A stretch of DNA of 64,000 nucleotides, from assembly GCF_000377705.1 (NCBI RefSeq), contig NZ_KB898623.1, positions 822,924 through 886,923 on the forward strand. The letters run 5' to 3'. Below are positions 16,596 through 24,860 of the stretch, piece after piece (within the stretch, counting starts at the first letter, position 1; the number at the start of each line of letters is the position of its first letter). The translations under genes were made by a program, and so were the position numbers. The stretch comes from Salsuginibacillus kocurii DSM 18087 (GTDB lineage: Bacteria > Bacillota > Bacilli > Bacillales > Marinococcaceae). Below the pieces are notes generated by a model, which did no database searches, was not told where the DNA came from, and was given only the letters and a program-made list of their open reading frames with translations.

Positions 16596-17588
16596 TTATG
16601 AATCGCTCAGCTGAGAAAGCGAACAGTGGTAGAGGCGTCCGCTTAAGTCTAAAGGGTAATGTCTGGAAAATGACTTAATAAAACGGTGCGTTTGTTGCCG
16701 ATTCTCACTCCTCAAAAATGCACGAATTTCCGCAGAAGTAAAGCTTGAATTGACTAACAATACATATTCTTTAATCGACTGAATATGGGCTTGTCGGTCA
16801 TGAGCGTCACATGCCTGGCACCTCCACCTACCCCACCACCATTTCATGCTAGGCGTTTCACATTCCTTACATACAACACCTGTAACGAGGTCTTGAGGAG
16901 ACACGTTGAAGTATTTCAATATATCTTTATAAAACGGGCGGTGATCAGACAAAATCAACTGTTGCAATTGCTTTATGTCGATAAGCTGTGACGGTTCAGA
17001 AGCAGAGAGAGGTTCATCAGTAAATAGGTAAGGGATCTGCGCAGCGTGGATTAGAGAAGGAGTGACGGTATCCGGGCCGCCCGTGGAACGGAGAATTGTC
17101 GAAGGCTTGCTAATAACTACATATGAACGCATGGGGCGCGGTTGTAATTCATATTGAACGAGCCATGTTCTTAACTGCCTTTCCTGCAGCTTTACTTGTA
17201 ATAAAGCATTAGGAAAGCCTTCTTCTACATCATTCACTGTTCTGACCATTTGATTATGTTCATAATCAACATGGAGCGTGCCCGATACGTTTTTTATTTC
17301 AAGCAAAATCAGTTCCGCTTTCGTGGCTAAGAGCGTGTCAATTTGAAAGTAATTGACCTTATTAAATGAATTCATATAAGGGAGACGGACATTATGAAAA
17401 ACAGAATACGTATCCTTGGGAAGAAATGATAAGTAATACTCAACCGCTTCCTCGCCGCGGTGTCCTTTCATCTGTTTTGCGTGTTCATATTCAACCTTCG
17501 GATAAGCTAGGTGAGTATTTGGAAGGCGGCGAAGCAGAGCCTGTAATTGCAGGAGATAAAGCGGGGAGGTGCGTTTTTTAAAAATCAC
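16596..17588 (-). CDS. NERD-domain protein with C-terminal zinc knuckle
   Basis: About 330-residue protein with a NERD (nuclease-related) domain near 40-150: GHRGEEAVEYYLSFLP, YFQIDTLLATKAELILLEIKN (the D...E-x-K restriction-like core), then VQLQ-type helices (LLQVKLQERQLRTWL). A zinc-finger-like pair CKECETP and CQACDAHD lies near 240-265 with a tryptophan-rich loop between. The start is uncertain: GTG at 17600 overlaps AAAGGAGTG, so GTG at 17588 is preferred although its spacing is long. Nuclease activity is predicted for the family but poorly tested. The gene is bracketed by two direct copies of repeat family 1, suggestive of a transferred or amplified cassette. Confidence 0.8.
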   Translation of the reverse strand: MIFKKRTSPLYLLQLQALLRRLPNTHLAYPKVEYEHAKQMKGHRGEEAVEYYLSFLPKDTYSVFHNVRLPYMNSFNKVNYFQIDTLLATKAELILLEIKNVSGTLHVDYEHNQMVRTVNDVEEGFPNALLQVKLQERQLRTWLVQYELQPRPMRSYVVISKPSTILRSTGGPDTVTPSLIHAAQIPYLFTDEPLSASEPSQLIDIKQLQQLILSDHRPFYKDILKYFNVSPQDLVTGVVCKECETPSMKWWWGRWRCQACDAHDRQAHIQSIKEYVLLVNSSFTSAEIRAFLRSENRQQTHRFIKSFSRHYPLDLSGRLYHCSLSQLSDS

Positions 17589-17656
17589 GGTGAAACCCAC
17601 TCCTTTCGAGGGTCCCTACTTATTCGACGTATTTTTCTTAAATCCTCTACGTTTCT

Positions 17657-17696
17657 AATATAAGAAGCGCCGTAATGCTACGGCGCTTCTTATATT
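17657..17696. terminator. Long perfect hairpin
   Basis: An 18-base-pair perfect stem (17657-17674 with 17679-17696) closes on a 4-base loop, ATGC. It lies upstream of the NERD gene and 170 bases downstream of the SIMPL gene (both minus), next to repeat copy 3. It may be the SIMPL-gene terminator displaced by repeat insertion. Confidence 0.6.
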
Positions 17697-17830
17697 GTTA
17701 AGGAAAAGCGTCCGAGAATCTTGTCGAAGTGTCCACTTTAAGAAAAAAACGTATCAATTTTTTGTCGAAACGTAACAGAAATTTGTCGAAACGTCCAAGT
17801 GAAGCGCTCACACGTCCAAATCAGCCTCCA
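17695..17830 (+). repeat. Dispersed intergenic repeat, family 1, copy 3
   Basis: Full-length copy, nearly identical to the reverse complement of 4901-5036. Units of about 21 bases are visible, for example GTCGAAACGTAACAGAAATTT followed by GTCGAAACGTCCAAGTGAAG. The repeat lies between the hairpin at 17657 and the end of the SIMPL gene. Confidence 0.88.
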
Positions 17831-17866
17831 TGTAGCCACCCTAACAGCTCAGGGGCATCTCCACTA

Positions 17867-18628
17867 TTATTCCAATCGGTACACAGCGTCTACCCGCTGT
17901 ACAACTTCAATTTGGCCAGCTTCAATTTCAGTTGTTCCCTCGCCTTGGTCCGCGTCTATTGCATCCTCTGCCACTTCTTCCTGTGCCATATCTTCTGTAG
18001 GCACTTCTACTTGTGCTTCTTGATCAATAATTTGTACGATTTCCCCACGCGCTTTTCCGGCACCTTCAGCTAAGGCCTCAGCCCGTGGTTCGGTGTTTTC
18101 AATCGCTAGTTGAGCAGCTTCTTGCTCGGCTTCAGTCGGATCATCGAGGGTAAAGCGTGTTTGTTGAATTTGATTCGCTCCTGCTTCTGTTGCGATATCT
18201 ATCAGTTCGCCGACGCCATCAATGTCTTCATATTCAATTTCGATAATATGATGAGCACGGTACTCTTCTTCTCCTTCATCTGGCTGACGCTGTGGCTGAA
18301 CATGATACTGGACCGTTTCAATCTGTTCATCTCCCACGCCTACATCAGAAAGGGCACTGCGGACCGACTCCACACTTTCTGTTACATCATTCTGAGCTTC
18401 ATCTGCTGACCCGTGTACAGCTTCAGCACCCAATCGTACATAAGCCAAGTCGGGATCAATGCTTACCTCTCCTTCCCCACTTACAACAACAGTCCCATGG
18501 TCACCCTCCTCAGCATCTAAAGTATTCGAACTGTCTGAGGGACCAGGAACAAGCACAGTAAATAACATGCCTAAGCCAACGAGAGCTGCTGCACCTGTCC
18601 CAACGTAAATCGTACTTTTACTTTTCAT
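17867..18628 (-). CDS. SIMPL-domain (DUF541) exported protein
   Basis: 253-residue membrane-anchored or secreted protein with an N-terminal hydrophobic segment (about 7-27, AALVGLGMLFTVLVPG) and a SIMPL domain (DUF541) from about 40: VVVSGEGEVSIDPDLAYVRLG, then TVQYHVQPQ and the TRFTLDDPTEAEQEAAQLAI block, all diagnostic for the family. The C-terminal part has a Glu/Asp-rich insert unlike mesophile homologues. The TTG at 18643 overlaps the GGAGGG site; ATG at 18628, 7 bases after it, is chosen. Role of the family is vague (surface, oxidative stress). Confidence 0.85.
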   Translation of the reverse strand: MKSKSTIYVGTGAAALVGLGMLFTVLVPGPSDSSNTLDAEEGDHGTVVVSGEGEVSIDPDLAYVRLGAEAVHGSADEAQNDVTESVESVRSALSDVGVGDEQIETVQYHVQPQRQPDEGEEEYRAHHIIEIEYEDIDGVGELIDIATEAGANQIQQTRFTLDDPTEAEQEAAQLAIENTEPRAEALAEGAGKARGEIVQIIDQEAQVEVPTEDMAQEEVAEDAIDADQGEGTTEIEAGQIEVVQRVDAVYRLE

Positions 18629-18748
18629 TCTAAATCCCTCCAATGAGTAGGGTTCATTCCCCTTCTATTTCATTGGACGAGATCACTACTGTACAGTTAC
18701 ATCCTCTACCAGATTTATTCAAATCTATCCTATGTTGCAAAAGGTAAG

Positions 18749-19531
18749 TTACTCTCGCAATTGATCTTCTTCATTAAAAAATACCTTATAGCCGTTTTGT
18801 ACAAAAATAATCACTGTGAGCGCCACCGCCCCCGATACGCCTAATAAAATGGCAATTTGGTATTCAATGGCTGTGAGCGGATCGACTCCTGCCAAAATCT
18901 GTCCTGTCATCATGCCTGGTAAAAACACGATCCCTGTCCCCACCATAGAATTAATCGTCGGTAAAATCGCTGCGTCAAACGCTTGATCAACGATTTTCCG
19001 CGTCGCTTCTTTTGGTGTGGCTCCCATCATTAGAGCAGCCTCAACTCGTGCACGCTGGTCTCTAAGCCCTTCGACTAACGTTTGCACCCCTAGTGTTACA
19101 CCGGTCATTGAATTTCCAATAATCATGCCTGCAATCGGGATAAAATAACGTGGGTCATACCACGGCGAAAATTGTATGACGATTACATTAAAATAAAACA
19201 GACTTACCAGTGAACCAACTGCCATCGATATCGCAATAATTACTTTCATCTCACGGTTCAACTGCCCGCGTACTCGCTTGAATATATTTTGAATCGCAAA
19301 CCCGACCATTATGACAAGCACAGCCAAGGTCAATAACGGATGAGGATGTTCAAACAAATAGATTAACACATAGCCCACAAGCAGCAGCTGAATCGTCATC
19401 CGAAACGTAGAAATGAGAATTTCTTTATCACGCGGGATTTGACGAATTTTCACCACTATAAGTAAAAAGACAATGAATATATAAGCTGCAACGAGCTGCC
19501 ATAGGGTCAGTTCTATAATTTCTTCATTCAT
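18749..19531 (-). CDS. fetB: FetB-like iron export ABC permease (UPF0014)
   Basis: Integral membrane protein of about 260 residues with roughly seven membrane segments; family-specific sequences are GMIIGNSMTGVTLGVQ and MMGATPKEATRK, then the STMVGTGIV-like segment (here SMVGTGIVFLPGMMTGQILAG). UPF0014 proteins pair with a small ATPase to export iron and give peroxide resistance (FetAB in E. coli, YjkAB in B. subtilis). The ATG at 19531 follows GGGGGGAGAG by 3-4 bases and overlaps the end of fetA, consistent with coupling. It is downstream of fetA on the minus strand. Confidence 0.88.
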   Translation of the reverse strand: MNEEIIELTLWQLVAAYIFIVFLLIVVKIRQIPRDKEILISTFRMTIQLLLVGYVLIYLFEHPHPLLTLAVLVIMVGFAIQNIFKRVRGQLNREMKVIIAISMAVGSLVSLFYFNVIVIQFSPWYDPRYFIPIAGMIIGNSMTGVTLGVQTLVEGLRDQRARVEAALMMGATPKEATRKIVDQAFDAAILPTINSMVGTGIVFLPGMMTGQILAGVDPLTAIEYQIAILLGVSGAVALTVIIFVQNGYKVFFNEEDQLRE

Positions 19532-20165
19532 TTTCTCTCCCCCCATTCAAGGCAAACGGGGAAATATCGACCACCGTGTCCGAAAATTCCTTTGCAATTT
19601 GCATATTATGAGTGACAAACACCATCGTCTTTTTTTCCTTTTTTACATGTGAGACGAAACGTTCCATTACATCCTTTTCCAAATTTTCATCCAACGCAGA
19701 AGTAGGCTCATCCAGCAAATAAACTTGGGGAGTAAGCAAGGACATCCGGGCCAGCGCCAACCGTTGCTGCTCCCCGCCTGACAACTTTGTAGCATCTGCT
19801 TCCAGATTCTTATCTAAATAAAACTGCTGGATAGCCTGCTCCATCTCTTCTTTTGACGGCAGATTCTTTTCTGTTAACCGAGCCCCTGCTTGCAAGTTTT
19901 CTTCTACTGTATCACCAAATAAAACAGGGTCCTGCGGCAACATCACAACCTCTCTCCGCAACTCAACAGGCTCCCATTCAGCAATTAACTTCTCATTAAA
20001 GTAAATCGTGCCCTCGCTCGGGGTATGCATCCGGTTTAATAATTTAAGCAGGGTCGATTTGCCACTTCCACTTTCGCCGACAAGGCATGTAATCTCACCC
20101 GCGCGAATATAAAGCTCATCGATTGCTAAGATGTCTTTATACTTTACTTCTTCTAACTTAAACAT
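19524..20165 (-). CDS. fetA: FetA-like ABC transporter ATP-binding protein
   Basis: 213-residue ABC ATPase: Walker A GESGSGKST (about 33-41), Q-loop LPQDP, signature LSGGEQQRLALAR, Walker B VYLLDEPTSALDE and H-loop VTHN. Small size and no extra domain match FetA/YjkB. A clear AAAGGAG site precedes the ATG. The gene end overlaps the permease frame. Together they form a two-gene operon followed by the terminator-like hairpin only on the other side, so no downstream terminator is obvious near 18700. Confidence 0.9.
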   Translation of the reverse strand: MFKLEEVKYKDILAIDELYIRAGEITCLVGESGSGKSTLLKLLNRMHTPSEGTIYFNEKLIAEWEPVELRREVVMLPQDPVLFGDTVEENLQAGARLTEKNLPSKEEMEQAIQQFYLDKNLEADATKLSGGEQQRLALARMSLLTPQVYLLDEPTSALDENLEKDVMERFVSHVKKEKKTMVFVTHNMQIAKEFSDTVVDISPFALNGGRENE

Positions 20166-20284
20166 CGCTTCTCGTCTCCTTTAGCTGTCTACACTCTCCA
20201 TCATGGGGCTTCTCCTGCTAAGTATTCCCTAAGTATAGCAAAGGTACTTCGCCAGTAAAAAGTGGCACTCTTCCTGCCCAGCAT

Positions 20285-20317
20285 AGATAAAACGCCGTTG
20301 ATGACGGCGTTTTATCT
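20285..20317. terminator. Hairpin between fetA promoter region and gene remnant
   Basis: AGATAAAACGCCGT (20285-20298) and its complement at 20304-20317 form a 14-base-pair stem with T runs on either side. It immediately follows the minus-strand coding remnant ending at 20328 and so probably is its original terminator. Confidence 0.75.
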
Positions 20318-20327
20318 TCTTCTACGC

Positions 20328-20556
20328 TTATTTTCTCCTTGCGGGAACACGTTTCATCACTTTAAAAAACCAGGCCCGGCGTTTATAAACAGGCAAGCTT
20401 TTCACCGTTCGGTTGTTCAACGCTTTTTCAACACCTGATTGCCTAAGGTCGGCTTCCTCTTGTTCATGCCTGGCAATTGCGTTGGAAAACCGCTTCACGT
20501 CTGGTTCAATCCCTGTATACTATTTCCTTGGCGACAATAGACCTCTTTTCTTTCAT
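20328..20556 (-). pseudogene. Frameshifted remnant of a small basic protein gene
   Basis: The minus strand holds a 63-codon open frame ending at 20328 (contains PDVKRFSNAIARHEQEEADL and KSLPVYKRRAWFFKVMKR, basic C-terminus), immediately preceded by an in-frame TAG. In the neighbouring frame an ATG at 20556 gives MKEKRSIVAKEIVY, which would join it through one frameshift near 20515. The sequence has coding character and its own terminator 11 bases after the stop. I do not recognise the family; homologues may be a short DUF protein near FetAB in relatives. It could also be a sequencing error in a live gene. Confidence 0.45.
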
Positions 20557-20675
20557 TTGGCGTACTCAATAAGATAACGATTGAAAACCGTAAAGTGTTT
20601 GAAAAATTTTAAAACATTTAGCTGCTCACTCGATTGTATATGTAACTATCACCATTATTAGGTAAATCTAAATAA

Positions 20676-20710
20676 AAAGAGCTGGGAAGCTGAAAGTACA
20701 CCCCGGCTCT
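20676..20710 (-). terminator. Terminator of the antiporter gene
   Basis: AGAGCTGGG (20678-20686) pairs with CCCGGCTCT (20702-20710) including one G-T pair; a T-rich run follows on the minus strand. It overlaps the last bases before the stop at 20712. Confidence 0.7.
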
Positions 20711-20711
20711 C

Positions 20712-22790
20712 TTACCTTTGCTTTCCTTCTTTTTTTATTAACGTTTCTAGCGGAATCTCTGTAGCAGTAGTTCCGCGTTCTTCCATTTGCTTTCTTTCTG
20801 TCGGATAAAGAATGAGGAAGCTTTGCTCTGTACTTTTTTCCAGTTTGGTCGGTAATTTGTTAAGCTCTGGGTGCCAGGCAATTGTCCCTTTCCTGCAACT
20901 CATAAGCACTACCAACGTGTCGTTTTCCAGACTGCTTAATGTTTCGGTGAATAACGCTTTCCAACTTTCTGTATGCCTGACCTTTATTTGCAGATCAGGT
21001 TTCATCTGCGCAAAATAATCTTGGTATATGGAAGCCGGAGTCGATATGGTTACACAGCAAAGCGTGGCGCCAATGTTTTTTGTGATCAATTGAATTCGTT
21101 GCATGGCTTCTGAAAATCCCGCTGTATAGTACATACCTTTAGGTAAAATAACGAGCACCCGGCGCAACGTGTCCAGTGGTTGTTTGCGATGTAGAATCAT
21201 AATACTTTGCGTCGTTTGATTTAAAAATTGGTCCATAATACTTCCAAAAACACGCTGTGGCATGTTTTTCTTCGTTTTCCACCTTGTAATTACCAACGTA
21301 ATACGCTCCTCGATCACTGCCTTCCCCATCGTATCTGCCACGTTGTGTCCCACTCTGGTAACTGCTTGCACTGGTACTTCCGCGGCAGTGGCATAGTCAG
21401 AAGCGTCAGCTAATAATTCTTCCACTCTCGCTACTTCTTTCTCGATTTCTACAGAGGGTGGAATAATGCCTAGTGAATAAATTGGAGGGGTACCGATTTC
21501 GGGCTTTCTTAGCATCATCGCAAGATCTAATAGGCCTTGCATAGATTCTGGACTAGTCATTGGGAGCATAATACGCTCAGAGCGGGTCCTTGTTTGCTCA
21601 GGGGTGCGCCTTTCTTCATTGAGCAAGATATACCGCCCGTACTTCTCTATCATAGAAGGCCCTAATATACACGTCACCAAAATCATGACAATAACTCCAT
21701 TTACCGAAGATTGATCTAACAAGCCTAAATCATAACCAACTAAAGTAGCAGCCAAGGTAGCAGCCGCCTGAGGGATAGTCAGGCCAAACATTACATTTAC
21801 TTCAGCTTGATTGTATCTATACCTGTACCTTGCAAAGAGAGATGCCGTAAACTTGCCAATAATCACCCCGGTAACAAGCAGTCCTGTTAAAATTAACGTT
21901 CTCGGCTCACTAACTAAAAGACGTACATCCATTAACATGCCCACTGATAATAAAAAGAATGGAATAAACAACGCATTAGCTGTAAATCGGATTCGATTCA
22001 TTAATGGACCACGCTCAAGGATCAAGCGATTGAGTGCAAGACCGGCTACAAATGCGCCAATAATCGGTTCAAAACCTGCCACTGTGGCAAAAAATGCAGA
22101 AATAAATAGGAGAACAAAAATAAAGGTAAAAACGGTAATTCCTTCTGTGGTGACATGTTGAAAAAACCATCTCGTAAGCAGCGGAAAACCGATAACATTT
22201 AACAGAATAAGAAAAAAAAGCGACAACATAAGAACTGAAAAAAACATGGCATTCAGCTCTCCAGAAACCGAACCTGCCACAATAGCAAGAACAAGGAGAG
22301 CCAACGAATCTGTAACCAGCGTTCCCCCTACGGCGGTGGTCACAGCTTTGTTTTTCGATAGGCCTAACCGGCTTGCAATTGGATAACCGAGCAAGGTATG
22401 CGAAGAAAGAATCGACCCAAGTAAAATCGATGCTGCCAATGAATAGTCAAGCCATAACCCTACACCGGTTCCAATTAAAAACGGAAAGAAAAATGATAAA
22501 AAGCCAAAACGAAAGCTGCGGTTGCGGTAGTTCTTAAAACCTTCAATATCCATTTCCAACCCGGCAATAAATATAATCAGCAGCAACCCTACCGTTCCGA
22601 GCAGTTCAATAGTAGATCCTCGGTGCAAGAGGCCAAAGCCATGAGGGCCAATAAGAATGCCAGCTAATATTGGTCCAATTAAGCCAGGCAATTTCAAGAA
22701 GCGCATGGCCATCGGCATCAGCAAAAAGATGATCATGCAGATTAAAAAAACGAGGACAGGGTCGCTTATTGGCCGTTCAAACATAAGCAT
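20712..22790 (-). CDS. CPA2-type cation/proton antiporter with C-terminal UspA-like region
   Basis: 692-residue monovalent cation:proton antiporter. The N-terminal 390 residues contain about twelve membrane segments of the Na+/H+ exchanger fold (PGLIGPILAGILIGPHGFGLL; GLEMDIEGFKNYR; GSILSSHTLLGYPIASRLG; FIPFFLLSVGMLMD). The C-terminal 290 residues are cytosolic, with no RCK/TrkA_N signature but two stretches that look like universal-stress-protein folds. Halophile physiology suggests sodium or potassium export. Start is taken at the first ATG at 22790; a second, MFERP, is two codons on and cannot be excluded. Single gene. Confidence 0.85.
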   Translation of the reverse strand: MLMFERPISDPVLVFLICMIIFLLMPMAMRFLKLPGLIGPILAGILIGPHGFGLLHRGSTIELLGTVGLLLIIFIAGLEMDIEGFKNYRNRSFRFGFLSFFFPFLIGTGVGLWLDYSLAASILLGSILSSHTLLGYPIASRLGLSKNKAVTTAVGGTLVTDSLALLVLAIVAGSVSGELNAMFFSVLMLSLFFLILLNVIGFPLLTRWFFQHVTTEGITVFTFIFVLLFISAFFATVAGFEPIIGAFVAGLALNRLILERGPLMNRIRFTANALFIPFFLLSVGMLMDVRLLVSEPRTLILTGLLVTGVIIGKFTASLFARYRYRYNQAEVNVMFGLTIPQAAATLAATLVGYDLGLLDQSSVNGVIVMILVTCILGPSMIEKYGRYILLNEERRTPEQTRTRSERIMLPMTSPESMQGLLDLAMMLRKPEIGTPPIYSLGIIPPSVEIEKEVARVEELLADASDYATAAEVPVQAVTRVGHNVADTMGKAVIEERITLVITRWKTKKNMPQRVFGSIMDQFLNQTTQSIMILHRKQPLDTLRRVLVILPKGMYYTAGFSEAMQRIQLITKNIGATLCCVTISTPASIYQDYFAQMKPDLQIKVRHTESWKALFTETLSSLENDTLVVLMSCRKGTIAWHPELNKLPTKLEKSTEQSFLILYPTERKQMEERGTTATEIPLETLIKKEGKQR

Positions 22791-23030
22791 CGACCTGCTT
22801 TCGTGATGTACAGCTCGTGATGATACATCTAGTCCCTTCTTAACGCATGAGTATGTTTACACCTTGAGCTTCATTCTCCTGAAAAACAAAACGCAGGCCA
22901 CACGTTGCAAGCAAGTTCACTTAGAAAGAATTGGATTTACCTGCTATTTTCATATTCTTTTCAACTAATATATACGTTTGAAGCGTTGCAAGATGGGGGT
23001 ACTTTTTTTATAGAAAGGTGGGATGCACAC

Positions 23031-23270
23031 ATGACACAAAAACGATTAAACACATTGAAACCTGGACAACACTATACAGCACAGGAATTAGATAGTTTTG
23101 TCTCCACGACCGATGTAGTGCTCTTATCCAACAACGGAAACCAACTTTTCACAGAACCAGACCGTGAATATAAGGTTGTCTCTGAATTTGAGGGGTTTTT
23201 TGAACATTCATCCACAGACGGGGAGAAATACTTCCGAGACAAGAAAACGTATGTTGTGGATAAAGCCTAA
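23031..23270 (+). CDS. Small hypothetical protein
   Basis: 79-residue soluble protein beginning MTQKRLNTLKPGQ. The ATG at 23031 stands 8 bases after AAAGGTGGG; a longer in-frame start at 22905 has no site and would add an implausible segment. The product has a loosely beta-sandwich-like pattern with VVLLSNNGNQLF and EFEGFFEHSS. I do not recognise a family. A hairpin terminator follows at 23296. Confidence 0.65.
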   Translation: MTQKRLNTLKPGQHYTAQELDSFVSTTDVVLLSNNGNQLFTEPDREYKVVSEFEGFFEHSSTDGEKYFRDKKTYVVDKA

Positions 23271-23295
23271 AAATACGATTAAACTTTTTGCTAAC

Positions 23296-23325
23296 AAGGC
23301 TGTCCCCAGAGGGCAGCCTTTCTTA
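23296..23325 (+). terminator. Terminator after the small hypothetical gene
   Basis: AAGGCTG (23296-23302) pairs with CAGCCTT (23314-23320), with an inner CCC/GGG pairing and a short T-rich tail TTTCTT. Confidence 0.7.
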
Positions 23326-23394
23326 TTGGGCTCCAAATGAAAGATTCAGCTGAAGCTCCCAGTAACTCTGGGGTTCTCTACTAGGACGCTGATG

Positions 23395-23518
23395 TTGAAA
23401 ACGTCCAAATTACGAGCGAAACGTAAGAGAAGTTTGTCGAAGTGTCCAAGAATCCTGTCGAAACGTCCAAATTGAAGCTAAAACCGCCCAGTTTTTCCCA
23501 AAAAACGTCCAAATTCCT
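23395..23518 (+). repeat. Dispersed intergenic repeat, family 1, copy 4 (diverged)
   Basis: Contains AACGTCCAAATTACGAGCG, AAACGTAAGAGAAGTTTGTC, GAAGTGTCCAAGAATCCTGT and CGAAACGTCCAAATTGAAGC, then AAAACGTCCAAATTCC. Unit order differs from copies 1 and 3, as expected if units shuffle or duplicate. It occupies the gap between the small protein gene and the SOD gene. Confidence 0.82.
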
Positions 23519-23675
23519 TTACTTGTGCGTAAACCTGTGGATAGTTTTACGCCAGGTGGGAGATTTCTTTTTATCTGTAATCATAGACTCAACTTCACTC
23601 AAATCAATGTCTAAACTTTCATACATTTGGTAATCATAGATAAATGAAACTGATAGAGTGGAGGAGTGAACACTT

Positions 23676-24293
23676 ATGAAACAAGCAGTAAAAGCAAGTA
23701 TAGCTTTCCTGCCCTTTATTTTTGCGATCGGATGCATGAATGAAGTAGGAGAAGAGGAGAGTGAGGAAGATATTGCTGAAGTGGATGCCCGTGGTGAAAA
23801 TACAGCCGAAGCCTATGCTGAAATGATGAATGTGGATGGCGACCAAGTGGGACTGGTCACCTTCACCGAAGAAAATGGTGCGGTCATGATTGAAGCTGAA
23901 GCAACCGGCCTTACCCCTGGCTATCACGGTTTTCATATTCATGAACATGGAATCTGTGAACCTGTGAATGACGAACCATTTGATTCTGCTGGCGGCCATT
24001 ACAATCCGGAAGACGAGGTACATGCTGACCACGCCGGCGATATGCCTTCATTATATGGAAAAGAAGATGGAAGCGCTTATTTGAAAACGTCGCTTGACCG
24101 CTTCCATCCCGGCCAACTCCTCGAAGATGAGGTAGCAGTTATCATTCATGAAGAGGCAGACAATTTTGCTCACATCCCTGAGCGGTATCAGTCCACAGAA
24201 AGTGATGAACCCGGCCCTGATGAAGAAACATTACGAACAGGAGATTCTGGTGAACGCTACGCCTGTGGAGAAGTTGTGGGTACTCAAGAATAA
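23676..24293 (+). CDS. sodC: Cu,Zn superoxide dismutase lipoprotein
   Basis: 205-residue lipoprotein dismutase. Signal peptide ends in a lipobox, FAIGC (Cys at about 20), followed by an acidic spacer. The SOD domain shows all metal motifs: GFHIHEHG (two copper His), GGHYNP (bridging His), EVHADHAGDMP (zinc His, His and Asp), and VIIHEEADNF (fourth copper His), with the disulfide cysteines GICE and ACGEV. B. subtilis YojM is known to lack a copper ligand; here none appears missing, so an active enzyme is expected. The ATG follows GAGTGGAGGAG. It would protect the membrane exterior from superoxide. Confidence 0.92.
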   Translation: MKQAVKASIAFLPFIFAIGCMNEVGEEESEEDIAEVDARGENTAEAYAEMMNVDGDQVGLVTFTEENGAVMIEAEATGLTPGYHGFHIHEHGICEPVNDEPFDSAGGHYNPEDEVHADHAGDMPSLYGKEDGSAYLKTSLDRFHPGQLLEDEVAVIIHEEADNFAHIPERYQSTESDEPGPDEETLRTGDSGERYACGEVVGTQE

Positions 24294-24303
24294 AAGGTTC
24301 TGT

Positions 24304-24346
24304 AAAAAAGCCCTGACCTCTTTTTAAAGGAGGGGCAGGGCTTTTT
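24304..24346. terminator. Bidirectional terminator
   Basis: AAAAAGCCCTG and CAGGGCTTTTT pair around an inner CCTC/GAGG stem, with A and T runs on the two sides; it separates the convergent sodC and lipoprotein genes. Confidence 0.9.
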
Positions 24347-24366
24347 CTGTGGATTATTCTACTTTA

Positions 24367-24786
24367 TCAACGATCTATATCCACAATAGCTTCCTCATTT
24401 TGTAACACTTGCACCGCTAACTCTTCGATTGCGCTATATTGACCTTCCACCTCATCAGCTGCTTCTTCGCCGAGCTCCTCTGCTTCAGCTTGTGCCATCG
24501 TTTCTTCTGTGTAGATCATTACTGAAACGGAAGATTCTTCTTCTATAATATCCACATCTGCCACATCTTCTCTAGCTAAAAGTTCCTCTGTTAGTTCATG
24601 AAAATCAGATTCCACATCAGCTTGTGCAAAATCACCTTCTTCCTCCGTCTCGCCATCTAGGTCTTCTTCTTCTTGTTCTACTACGTCAGCTGGTTCCTCC
24701 TTCGTATCTTCTGGCGCTTCCTCTTGTCCACAACCATTTAAGAGTAATAGCAACGTAAAGCTGGAAATATAGATCGATTTTCTCAC
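24367..24786 (-). CDS. Small acidic lipoprotein
   Basis: 139 residues from a GTG at 24786, which lies 5 bases after AAAGGTGG; the longer frame to 24825 lacks a site. Signal peptide with lipobox LLNGC (Cys at about 19), a Glu/Asp-rich linker (about 22-55), then a compact domain with ELLAREDVADVDIIEEESSV and VMIYTEETM resembling the small sporulation or YhcN-like alpha-beta lipoproteins, though I cannot assign it with confidence. No neighbours suggest an operon. Confidence 0.65.
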   Translation of the reverse strand: MRKSIYISSFTLLLLLNGCGQEEAPEDTKEEPADVVEQEEEDLDGETEEEGDFAQADVESDFHELTEELLAREDVADVDIIEEESSVSVMIYTEETMAQAEAEELGEEAADEVEGQYSAIEELAVQVLQNEEAIVDIDR

Positions 24787-24860
24787 AACAACCACCTTTC
24801 TCGTTTCCTCCTCCGACACAATCAACTAGTAAAAATCACCTAGTTTTTCAACTCAAGTTG

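Noticed and set aside
17729..18073. Long open frame on the plus strand starting in repeat copy 3 (a 114-residue product)
   Set aside because: It begins inside the dispersed repeat and then runs antisense to the SIMPL gene; its seven-residue periodicity reflects the 21-base repeat. No ribosome binding site.
20520..20522. TAG before the remnant near fetA as a readthrough or pyrrolysine codon
   Set aside because: A single frameshift explains the join better, and Bacillaceae do not generally use pyrrolysine.
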